Positions 1-7,232 of a stretch of 41,673 nt of DNA are shown piece after piece. The position numbers and the translations under genes are program-made. Below the pieces are notes generated by a model that saw only the letters and a list, made by a program, of their open reading frames with translations, searched no databases and was not told the DNA's origin. The stretch's first letter is position 1. Each line of letters begins with the position of its first letter. Source of the stretch: Methylococcaceae bacterium (GTDB lineage: Bacteria; Pseudomonadota; Gammaproteobacteria; Methylococcales; Methylococcaceae); assembly GCA_028711365.1 (NCBI GenBank), contig JAQTSI010000005.1, forward strand, positions 1-41,673, given 5' to 3'.

Positions 1-826
1 CGGCCCCCACCCGCGCCGAGGCTTCCGCCGCCATCCGCGCCGCGCCGCCATAGCCCAGATCGCCGCCGACCACCAGCACATGGCCGAAATGCCCCTTGTG
101 GGCGCCGCGCGATCGGCGTGGCAAGCCTGCTTGCCAGGCGGGCAACAGCCAAGCGGAGGGCGTTTCGCGGCGGCGCACCGAAAGCGGGGTATCCAGATCG
201 TCATAGATCACCTCGCCGCAATGTTCGGGGCCCTCCCCGGTGAACAGGCCCTGCTTCAGGCCGATGAAGCTGATGGTCAGCGCGGCCTTGACCGCCGTTC
301 CCAGCACAAGGCCGGTGTCCGCATGCAGACCGGAGGGGATGTCCAGGGCCAGCACGGCGCCGCGGAAGCGGTTGATGCCGGCGATCACCTCCGCGTAAAC
401 TCCGCTCACTTGCCGATCCAGGCCGGTGCCGAGCAATCCATCCACCAGCACTTCTGCGCCCTCGAAATCGGCGGGCACGAAATCCAGCACCGGCCCACCG
501 GCTTGCCTATAGTCCCGGCAGGCGATCAGGGCGTCGCCTTGCAGTTTTTCCGGATCGGCCAGAGGATAGACGCGCACGTCCAGACCCGAACGCAGCGCCA
601 GATTGGCGAGCACATAGCCATCGCCCCCGTTGTTGCCCGAACCGCAAACCACGGACAGGGTGCGGGTCTGGGGCCAGCGCCGCCGCAGGGCGGAGAAAGC
701 CGCCGCCCCCGCCCGGCGCATCAATTCGATGCCGGGGATGCCCAAACTATCGATGGCGTAACGGTCCATGGCCCTCACCTGCTCGGCGCGAAAAAGGCTG
801 GAAGGCAATTTGTCGATCGGATTCAT
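1..826 (-). CDS. nnr: NAD(P)H-hydrate epimerase / dehydratase (partial, C-terminus outside window)
   Basis: Repairs hydrated NAD(P)H: the N-terminal YjeF domain epimerises R- and S-NADHX, and the C-terminal ribokinase-like domain dehydrates the S form using ADP. Reading leftwards from the ATG at 826, the frame stays open to base 1. The YjeF_N domain covers about residues 10-210 and contains the signature GSGNNGGDGYV (about residues 62-72) and DIPSGLHADTG. The start of the second domain is visible near the window edge as GHFGHVLVVGGDLGYGGA. The bifunctional form is therefore supported, although most of the dehydratase domain lies outside. It diverges from queG, a pairing common in gammaproteobacteria, where nnr is often followed by tsaE and amiB. 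The start was chosen because the conserved domain begins about 15 residues later and no better start is visible upstream. Confidence 0.93.
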   Translation of the reverse strand, partial: MNPIDKLPSSLFRAEQVRAMDRYAIDSLGIPGIELMRRAGAAAFSALRRRWPQTRTLSVVCGSGNNGGDGYVLANLALRSGLDVRVYPLADPEKLQGDALIACRDYRQAGGPVLDFVPADFEGAEVLVDGLLGTGLDRQVSGVYAEVIAGINRFRGAVLALDIPSGLHADTGLVLGTAVKAALTISFIGLKQGLFTGEGPEHCGEVIYDDLDTPLSVRRRETPSAWLLPAWQAGLPRRSRGAHKGHFGHVLVVGGDLGYGGAARMAAEASARVGA

Positions 827-869
827 AAAGGTTAAGCTGAATGTCAAACTTAAGGCGCAGATGGGGTGA

Positions 870-1019
870 GATTCAAAGTGATGCAACCGTGGAGAGGGCG
901 GGGAGTCAGGAGACCGTCGATGGAAGGGACGCCATCGTCGAGCCTACAGGGACGTATTCACGGCGCGTCTCATAAGCTCCTCGCCCTCTCACAGGATTCG
1001 ACAGGCATCACTTTGAATC
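870..1019. repeat. MITE-like element with terminal inverted repeats
   Basis: The 15 bp sequence GATTCAAAGTGATGC at 870-884 is repeated exactly as its reverse complement at 1005-1019. A second inner block, GAGAGGGCG at 892-900, pairs with CGCCCTCTC at 982-990. The whole 150 bp could fold into one long interrupted hairpin or be a non-autonomous mobile element. No coding frame is convincing inside. It fills most of the gap between divergent nnr and queG, so any promoters for these genes lie in or beside it. No obvious target-site duplication was found. Confidence 0.6.
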
Positions 1020-1040
1020 GCATCCGAAGATTATAGTCAT

Positions 1041-2141
1041 ATGTCCTCACCCAAGCCCCCCATCGATGCCATCGAACTGGCGGAAAACATCAAACGTTGG
1101 GGAAAACAGTTGGGATTTCAGCAAATCGGCGTGGCCGGCATCGACTTGGCCGAGGCCGAGGCTCATCTGCTCGACTGGCTGGCGGCGGGCTTTCACGGCG
1201 AGATGGACTACATGGAGCGGCACGGCACTAAGCGTTCTCGCCCGCCCGAACTGGTTGCCGGAACCGGCTCGGTCATCAGCGCCCGCCTGGATTATCTTCC
1301 CGAAGACCGGCAAGCCATGGCCCGGCACCTGGATGAGCCGCAGGAAGCCTATATTTCACGCTATGCCCTGGGCAGGGATTACCACAAGCTGATGCGCAAC
1401 CGATTGCAGAAACTGGCCGACCGCATAGCAGCGCAAACCGCTCCTTTCGGCTATCGCGTCTTCAGCGACAGCGCGCCGGTGCTGGAGAAAGCCCTGGCCG
1501 CCAAGGCCGGCCTGGGCTGGATCGGCAAACATTCCAACCTCATCAGCCGGGAGGCCGGCTCCTGGTTTTTCCTCGGCGAGATCTACACCGACCTGGCTCT
1601 GCCGCCGGATGAGCCGGTGCCAGAAAATTGCGGCACCTGCACCGCCTGCCTGGAGGTCTGTCCGACCCGAGCCATCGTCGCCCCCTACCGGGTCGATGCC
1701 CGTCGTTGCATTTCCTATCTCACCATCGAACTGCACGGCTCCATCCCGGAGGAATTCCGCTCCGCTTTGGGTAACCGCATCTATGGCTGTGACGATTGCC
1801 AAATCGTCTGCCCCTGGAATCGCTTCGCCCGGCTGACTGGCGAGGCGGATTTCCTGCCCCGCCAGGGTCTGGATGCGGCGGGTTTGATCGAATTGTTCGC
1901 CTGGAACGAGGCAACCTTCCGGTACCGGACCGAAGGCTCGGCCATCCGGCGTATCGGCCACGAACGCTGGTTGCGCAACATCGCGCTCGCCTTGGGCAAC
2001 GCCCCGGCCGATCCTTCGGTCCTGGCGGCCTTGCACTCCCGGGAAAACCACCCATCGGATCTGGTCAGGGAGCATGTCGCCTGGGCTTTGGCCAGGCAGC
2101 TAAGCCGACCCGGGAAAGGGCTCTCACTCGATCCGCGCTGA
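1041..2141 (+). CDS. queG: Epoxyqueuosine reductase QueG
   Basis: Cobalamin- and iron-sulfur-dependent enzyme that performs the last step of queuosine synthesis, reducing epoxyqueuosine at tRNA position 34. The 366-aa length fits the family. Two 4Fe-4S binding motifs are visible: CGTCTACLEVCP (about residues 197-208) and CDDCQIVCPW (about 250-259). The family stretch AGLGWIGKHSNL is near residue 157, and a HEAT-like C-terminal tail follows. The ATG at 1041 places the protein start just after the inverted-repeat element. The 3' end overlaps the convergent PP2C phosphatase gene by 18 bp. Confidence 0.96.
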   Translation: MSSPKPPIDAIELAENIKRWGKQLGFQQIGVAGIDLAEAEAHLLDWLAAGFHGEMDYMERHGTKRSRPPELVAGTGSVISARLDYLPEDRQAMARHLDEPQEAYISRYALGRDYHKLMRNRLQKLADRIAAQTAPFGYRVFSDSAPVLEKALAAKAGLGWIGKHSNLISREAGSWFFLGEIYTDLALPPDEPVPENCGTCTACLEVCPTRAIVAPYRVDARRCISYLTIELHGSIPEEFRSALGNRIYGCDDCQIVCPWNRFARLTGEADFLPRQGLDAAGLIELFAWNEATFRYRTEGSAIRRIGHERWLRNIALALGNAPADPSVLAALHSRENHPSDLVREHVAWALARQLSRPGKGLSLDPR

Positions 2142-2843
2142 AAGCACGATGACCGTGATATTGTCCTTGCCGCCGGCCGCCAAAGCCGCCTCGATCAGTC
2201 GATCGACCCGTTCCTGGCTGTTTTCGGTACTACCCATGATTTCGTCGATGCGCGCGTCTCGAACCCCACCGCATAAACCGTCGGTGCAAAGCAAAATGGA
2301 ATCGCCCGGGTTGAGCTTGCCCGTCACCGTGTCCACCTTGACCAATCCGCCCTCCGCACCACCCACGCCCAGCCCTTGGGAAATCACGTTGCGGGAAGGA
2401 TGATCGAACAGTTCGCTTTCCATGATCAAACCCATCTCCAACAAGAGTTGGACATAGGAATGATCCTTGGTGAGTTGGTGCAATTCCAGGCCATCCCACA
2501 GATAAGCACGGCTGTCGCCCACCCAGGCGATTTGATAGCTCGATCCATCCAGTTTCAGCGCGACCACGGTGGAGCCCATGTGTTTGGCGCCCTGGCCCTC
2601 ATCGGTTGCGATCTGGATCATGCTGTGGACCATTTCGATGGCGTCGCTCAAGCTATCGCCTCGCGTGATGCAGCGGGGTAGATCGCGAATCACGATGCCA
2701 CTGGCGACCTCACCCGCCATATGCCCTCCCATGCCGTCGGCCACGACCCACAAGCCGAGTTGGGGATCGGCAAAAAAAGCATCCTCGTTGATTTCGCGCA
2801 CCAAGCCGACATGGGTGCCGCAGGCATAATCGATTTCTGTCAT
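2124..2843 (-). CDS. PP2C-family protein serine/threonine phosphatase
   Basis: Cytosolic metal-dependent phosphatase of the Stp1/PrpC type (239 aa, usual length). The PP2C metal-binding motifs are all present: NEDAFF near residue 19, VVADGMGGHMAGE near 33, CTDGLCGGV near 189 and KDNITVIVL near the C-terminus. The ATG at 2843 is preceded by AGGAAA at a normal distance. It is the last gene of a six-gene leftward operon that also encodes a Ser/Thr kinase and an FHA-domain exporter, so it most likely reverses phosphorylation by that kinase. This pairing is inferred from context. Confidence 0.93.
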   Translation of the reverse strand: MTEIDYACGTHVGLVREINEDAFFADPQLGLWVVADGMGGHMAGEVASGIVIRDLPRCITRGDSLSDAIEMVHSMIQIATDEGQGAKHMGSTVVALKLDGSSYQIAWVGDSRAYLWDGLELHQLTKDHSYVQLLLEMGLIMESELFDHPSRNVISQGLGVGGAEGGLVKVDTVTGKLNPGDSILLCTDGLCGGVRDARIDEIMGSTENSQERVDRLIEAALAAGGKDNITVIVLSARIE

Positions 2844-2885
2844 GGTTAATTTTCCTTAAGCCCCCTGCGCCTTGTCATAGCGGCT

Positions 2886-3674
2886 TTAGCGTTGATGCGT
2901 TTCGCCCATGATGACGCGCCTGACTTCCTTGAAGGTCAAAGAATCGGGAAGACCGCCGGCAGGGGGATAGCCGGCGAGGAGACGTTCCAGGGAATGAATG
3001 CGTCGGGGGTCATGCAGATGCACCTCCCCGCCCGCGGGTAAGCGGCGCGCCACCTGCAACATGGCATGCGGATCATAACCCGCCGCCTGTAGCAGGGAAA
3101 CGGCGATCCGATCGGCCTGCTGCTCCTTGGCCGGGTCGATGGATTGCCGAATCGATCCCACCCCCACCTCGTAATGTTCCGAAGGCGGCATGAAAATATC
3201 GCCCTCGCCGCGAGAATAGGAATCTGCGCAGAAATGCCCCGCCAATTCATGCCCCAATTCATGGGCGATGATCGCCGCCAATTCCGACTCGCTTTGTGCG
3301 AACGTGATCGCTCCCTCGGTGACGAAGACATTACCCGCGCCGATGGAGAAAGCATTGGGCGCCAGGTTGCGCACCAGCGAGAAGCGCCAGGGAATCCCTT
3401 CATCGCCGTACTGCGCCAGAAAAACGCCGAGTTGCTGGATGAATCGGCTGGCTGGGTCGGAACTGGAGCGCAAGGGCCATTCCCGAAGGATGCGCTGCTG
3501 CATCCGGCCGGCGTTTTCCATCTCTCCGGGACACAGGCCATAGGCGCCGGCAGATCCCGCGCCCAACAGCCCCAGCATCAGGCCGGCGACGATCAAACCT
3601 CGGCGACTGACGGCACGGGAACACACCGGTTTGCGACTATTTCGAGACGACGAAAGTCGATTCGTCGGTATCAT
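2886..3674 (-). CDS. M48-family zinc metalloprotease, exported
   Basis: Predicted zinc endopeptidase. The HExxH motif is in AHELGHELAGHF, and the third zinc ligand is the glutamate of EQQADRIAVSLL, as in YggG/LoiP and BepA-type M48 proteases. The N-terminus carries a hydrophobic segment GLIVAGLMLGLLGAGSAGA preceded by SRR, so it is probably exported. With the ATG at 3674 the gene overlaps the upstream lipoprotein gene by 38 bp. A GTG at 3626 would give a shorter, cleaner signal peptide and is a real alternative start. No C-terminal TPR region like that of BepA is present. Its place in the kinase/FHA/VWA operon suggests envelope quality control, which is inference. Confidence 0.85.
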   Translation of the reverse strand: MIPTNRLSSSRNSRKPVCSRAVSRRGLIVAGLMLGLLGAGSAGAYGLCPGEMENAGRMQQRILREWPLRSSSDPASRFIQQLGVFLAQYGDEGIPWRFSLVRNLAPNAFSIGAGNVFVTEGAITFAQSESELAAIIAHELGHELAGHFCADSYSRGEGDIFMPPSEHYEVGVGSIRQSIDPAKEQQADRIAVSLLQAAGYDPHAMLQVARRLPAGGEVHLHDPRRIHSLERLLAGYPPAGGLPDSLTFKEVRRVIMGETHQR

Positions 3675-4287
3675 AACTGCTGCCTGCCTGGACCTTGTGT
3701 TCGACCACATAAGTGCCGGGTTTGGCGTCTTTCGGGATCGGCACCATGGCGTCGGCATTCCAGCCACCGGAACTGCGCTGGCTGCTCTTTTGAGGCAACT
3801 CGGCCAAAACCTTGCCGTCCTTCTTCAAGGTCCAGGTTTCCGCCACCTCGGTCGCGTTCATGTTCGCCGGCAGCATGACGGAATAGTCGGTGAACAATTT
3901 GACCGATTCCCCCGCCCTGACCGTGTTCGGACTGGTGGTCCCCTTGTGGATCTTGACCTGGGTGCTGTCGACCGATTTGGTCAAACCATACATTTGCTGA
4001 TCATCGTAGGCCGAACGGACCTGAGAGGCCTGATATTGGCTGATCTTGACCGCGCTCCATCCGACCACTGCACCCACGACGGCGCCGACTACCGCGCCCC
4101 TGGCGCAACCGCCGGCATGGCCGCTGGCCAGGAATCCGGTCAGGCAGCCTAACGCCGCGCCACCGGCAGCACCGCCTCCCGCGCCCATCAATTGATCATT
4201 GCCTTGTTGGGTCGCGCAGCCACCCGCTATCAATGCCGGACACAGCGCCAACACGACCAGATTTTTACGATTGAAGATCTTGTTCAT
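3637..4287 (-). CDS. Glycine-zipper lipoprotein with Ig-like C-terminal region
   Basis: 216 aa with a lipobox ending AGGC (Cys24). A glycine/alanine-rich segment at about residues 35-80 (GGGAAGGAALG and GAVVGAVVGAVVGW) resembles a glycine zipper able to insert in a membrane. The C-terminal half has the look of a beta-sandwich: spaced valines, AGESVKLFTDYSVMLP and KPGTYVVEHKVQ. No enzyme motif is visible. It sits 23 bp downstream of the VWA gene and overlaps the M48 protease gene, so it is part of the same operon. It may anchor or couple the exported parts of this system in the outer membrane. I do not recognise a named family for the full protein. Confidence 0.85.
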   Translation of the reverse strand: MNKIFNRKNLVVLALCPALIAGGCATQQGNDQLMGAGGGAAGGAALGCLTGFLASGHAGGCARGAVVGAVVGAVVGWSAVKISQYQASQVRSAYDDQQMYGLTKSVDSTQVKIHKGTTSPNTVRAGESVKLFTDYSVMLPANMNATEVAETWTLKKDGKVLAELPQKSSQRSSGGWNADAMVPIPKDAKPGTYVVEHKVQAGSSYDTDESTFVVSK

Positions 4288-4310
4288 AGTAAAGCTCTCC
4301 GCTTGTCATC

Positions 4311-5534
4311 TTATTTGGGGGCGCCCACATTAGGCGCCGGGAAAGGGGACTGGGTAGCCGGCATGGCAGGCATAACCGGTATGGCAGGCGCCTGGGTCTT
4401 GTCGAAATATGGCGACACCGCGCCCGCCGGTAATGGCGCGATGGCCTGATTCAATTGCTGGATCAATTGCTGAAGCTGCGGAGCGGGAGGCGGTTCGATG
4501 GCCTCGAACTTCCCGTTTTCATAAGCGAACTTGGCGCTGCCCGAAGGGTACTCCACGCCCAGTTTGAAGCTGTGCTCCTCGCCATCGACCGGCAGATAAG
4601 AACGGAAAGTCACCACGTAATCGCTTTGCACGATATTTTGAATCTGTTCGACCACCTGTTGCATCCTGGACATGGTTTCGCCGATCAGGTAATAAACCCC
4701 GAACGAGTTTTTGGAGAGCGATTCCAGATTCTTGAAGTATTTCTGGCTGACCCTCGAATAAGCCAGGGAATACACGGGGACCGGAATCCCCAGGTTGGTG
4801 ATGCGGCCGTTCAACTCTTCCCGCGACAGGGCGCTGCCTTCATCCATGCCGTCCGAAAATACCACGATGGAGCAGGAAATCACATAGTTTTCAGGGCTGG
4901 GCGCCACCGCGCCCTGGGAACTCATGCCGCACATCTGCATGGCCGCGCCGATGCTATCGTAAAGCCGGGTCTTGTTGCCATCGGCGCGCACATCCAGCAG
5001 CCGGCGGCCCAAAGCCTTGGGATCCCGCTCGAATTGGGACACGATGTCGTAGCCTTCCTTGGTATCGCGGATCGACAGCACCGCCACCTCGTCCTGGGGA
5101 CGCTTGCTGTCGATATAACGGGCGGCGGCGCCTAAGGAAGCCTCGAACGGAAACCCTGCCATGGACCGGCTGGCATCCAGCACCAGCACCGTGCGCGTCG
5201 CCTCCGGCCGTTGCCGGATGGGCTGAATCACATATTGCCGTTTCGCCGGATCGTAGCCTTGTCCCTTCACCATCAAGCCGATGTTCATCTCGTTGAGATT
5301 GACCAAAGGCTGCTGGTTTTGGTCGAAGGTGCGGAAATAGACCTGTACATAAGGGTACAAGGCATAATTGACCCTGTAGATTTTCAGTCCATAGCCGCCG
5401 GGCATGCCGATGCTTCCCAGATCCGCCAAGGCGCTCGCCGAACCGGCCAGCAAACCGGCGGCCAACAACGCGCGCTGCAGAAACTGGAATCTGGGGCTTT
5501 GTTGCAACTTTCGCCGTCTGTGGGAATCTCGCAT
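4311..5534 (-). CDS. VWA-domain protein, exported
   Basis: 407 aa with an N-terminal hydrophobic segment (about residues 20-38, LLAAGLLAGSASALA) that fits a signal peptide. A von Willebrand A domain spans about residues 113-310. Its MIDAS motif DASRS (Asp120, Ser122, Ser124) is intact, and further metal-site elements are likely at NKTRLYDS and FSDGMDEGS. The C-terminus is proline- and alanine-rich. VWA domains bind protein partners through a metal ion, so an adaptor or scaffold role outside the cytoplasm is likely. It lies 39 bp downstream of the kinase gene. The substrate or partner is unknown. Confidence 0.9.
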   Translation of the reverse strand: MRDSHRRRKLQQSPRFQFLQRALLAAGLLAGSASALADLGSIGMPGGYGLKIYRVNYALYPYVQVYFRTFDQNQQPLVNLNEMNIGLMVKGQGYDPAKRQYVIQPIRQRPEATRTVLVLDASRSMAGFPFEASLGAAARYIDSKRPQDEVAVLSIRDTKEGYDIVSQFERDPKALGRRLLDVRADGNKTRLYDSIGAAMQMCGMSSQGAVAPSPENYVISCSIVVFSDGMDEGSALSREELNGRITNLGIPVPVYSLAYSRVSQKYFKNLESLSKNSFGVYYLIGETMSRMQQVVEQIQNIVQSDYVVTFRSYLPVDGEEHSFKLGVEYPSGSAKFAYENGKFEAIEPPPAPQLQQLIQQLNQAIAPLPAGAVSPYFDKTQAPAIPVMPAMPATQSPFPAPNVGAPK

Positions 5535-5573
5535 GACTTACCTCTTTTTTTGGGTTTATGGGATGGTACGAGT

Positions 5574-7232
5574 TTAGTCGGTTTTATGCGCGCCGCCGGG
5601 AATGATGGTCCATGACGGTTCGGCAGCGCGGGCCGGTGGCGGACTGCTCCGTTCCGCCGGTGCATGCACCACCGCCTTGGGTCTGGGTTTGGGCTTGGGT
5701 TTCGGGGGCGGCGAAGCCGATACCACGGGTGCCGGCGGTTCGGGTTCCACCGCGCGGCCCTTCAGCATTTCCTGGGCCGAACCGCCCCCCCCCTCGGTCG
5801 CCGCCTTCGGGGGCGTCACGGCAGGCGTGGCGGGAACGGCCGGCTGAACGGGCGGTGAGGCCGGCGGGGGAATATTCGCCACCGGTGGTGAGGGCGGCGG
5901 CGTTTCGGCCGGGATAGGCGGAGGCGTCGGCACGACCGGCGGCGGGATGGCCGGTTGTGAAACCTGGATGGGGGTCTGTGACCGGGAAAAATAGAGGTAT
6001 AGCCCGGTGGCGATGGCGGCCAGGACCACGGCGATGCCCAGCAGAGGCAATAGCTTGTTGCCTTGCGGGATCGGCTCGGGAGTTGGCATGGCAGTCTGCC
6101 TGCCCGCTGTCTGACGCGCGGTGGGAAGCTTGAGCCCGGTGGGTTTGCTGTAGGCGCCTTCGGTCGCCCGGCTGGCCACTACGGTGCGTTCCCCCTGCGC
6201 CTCGGTTCGGATCGGATGGGACGCCGTTCCCATTTCCTCGCCTTCCAAAGCCAGGGCGAATTCCTGCACGGTCTGCTGACGATGATGCACATTGAGGCTG
6301 AGCGACTGCAGGATCGCATCTTCCAGCTCGGGCGAGACATCGGGGACGATGTGGGAAGGCGGAACCAGTTCCGCTCCGGCAACCCGTTCGTGCGCCGCCG
6401 GCGGGTTCTGTCCGGTCAGCAAGGCATAAAACGTCGCGCCCAGGGCGTAGATATCGGAGCGCTCGTCGGTGCCGGTGCCCATCACCTGCTCGGGAGGACT
6501 GAAACCATGGGTCGCGGCCCTGCCCAGGGTGCGGGTCATGGCTTGTGGAACGGCTTCCTTGGCGATGCCGAAGTCGATGAGCATGATGCGATCATCCTCG
6601 TTGAGCAGGATATTATCCGGCTTGAGATCGCGATGGATGATGGGCGGATTTTGGCCGTGCAGATAACTCAGCACCTCGCACAACTGGCGCATCCAGGGAA
6701 ACAGCTTATCCTGGGGGATGCGCTTGTCGGGATATTGTTTGCGTTCGCTGCCCAAAGTGCGGTTGCCGCCGAATTTGAGCACCAGATAGACCATGTGGTT
6801 CACGGCCTTGCGTTCGATGATATCCGGAATGGCCGGATGGTCGAGCCGGCTCAACAGCGTGGTCTCGTACTCGTCGAACAGCATCTCCGGCACTTCCTTC
6901 AGGGCGCGGCGCTTGCCGCTCAACTGCAGGTCGTCCACCAGGTAGGCCGCGCCGAACCCCCCCTTGCCCAGCACCGACTTGATCTGATAACGGTCGAGGA
7001 CCACATCGCCCGCCGGAAGCAGCCAACCGAAGACTCCGCGGACCGTCCCATTGACGGCATAGTCCAGATGGGCCAACTCCAGCTTGCACCGACTGCAACG
7101 GTATTCGCGCCGCGGCAATTCCACCAGGGCATTGGCGGCCCCACAGGCCGGGCACAGATGCGTCGGTTCGGATTGGGGAAGGACCGTCTTGCCCTCCATC
7201 ACCTGGGTTTTATCCTCTGGATTCGTAGTCAT
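5574..7232 (-). CDS. Membrane Ser/Thr protein kinase with N-terminal zinc ribbon and proline-rich tail
   Basis: 552-aa Hanks-type kinase. Residues 27-49 hold a zinc ribbon (Cys27, Cys30, Cys46, Cys49). The kinase domain (about 80-330) has the glycine loop LGKGGFG, Lys112, catalytic HRDLKPDN (Asp202) and DFG (220-222), so it should be active. One membrane helix lies at 394-415, followed by a proline-rich tail (about 425-545) containing KPKPKPRPK, reminiscent of TonB-like spacers. The start at 7232 overlaps the exporter stop as ATGA, showing translational coupling. A TQ motif at residues 9-10 is a candidate autophosphorylation site for FHA binding. Likely partners are the FHA-ABC protein upstream and the PP2C phosphatase downstream; this is inferred from the operon. 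Confidence 0.93.
   Translation of the reverse strand: MTTNPEDKTQVMEGKTVLPQSEPTHLCPACGAANALVELPRREYRCSRCKLELAHLDYAVNGTVRGVFGWLLPAGDVVLDRYQIKSVLGKGGFGAAYLVDDLQLSGKRRALKEVPEMLFDEYETTLLSRLDHPAIPDIIERKAVNHMVYLVLKFGGNRTLGSERKQYPDKRIPQDKLFPWMRQLCEVLSYLHGQNPPIIHRDLKPDNILLNEDDRIMLIDFGIAKEAVPQAMTRTLGRAATHGFSPPEQVMGTGTDERSDIYALGATFYALLTGQNPPAAHERVAGAELVPPSHIVPDVSPELEDAILQSLSLNVHHRQQTVQEFALALEGEEMGTASHPIRTEAQGERTVVASRATEGAYSKPTGLKLPTARQTAGRQTAMPTPEPIPQGNKLLPLLGIAVVLAAIATGLYLYFSRSQTPIQVSQPAIPPPVVPTPPPIPAETPPPSPPVANIPPPASPPVQPAVPATPAVTPPKAATEGGGGSAQEMLKGRAVEPEPPAPVVSASPPPKPKPKPRPKAVVHAPAERSSPPPARAAEPSWTIIPGGAHKTD

Noticed and set aside
80-835. 251-codon open frame on the plus strand
   Set aside because: It is the antisense shadow of nnr, whose conserved YjeF motifs are on the minus strand; the plus-strand translation is low-complexity and has no known motif.
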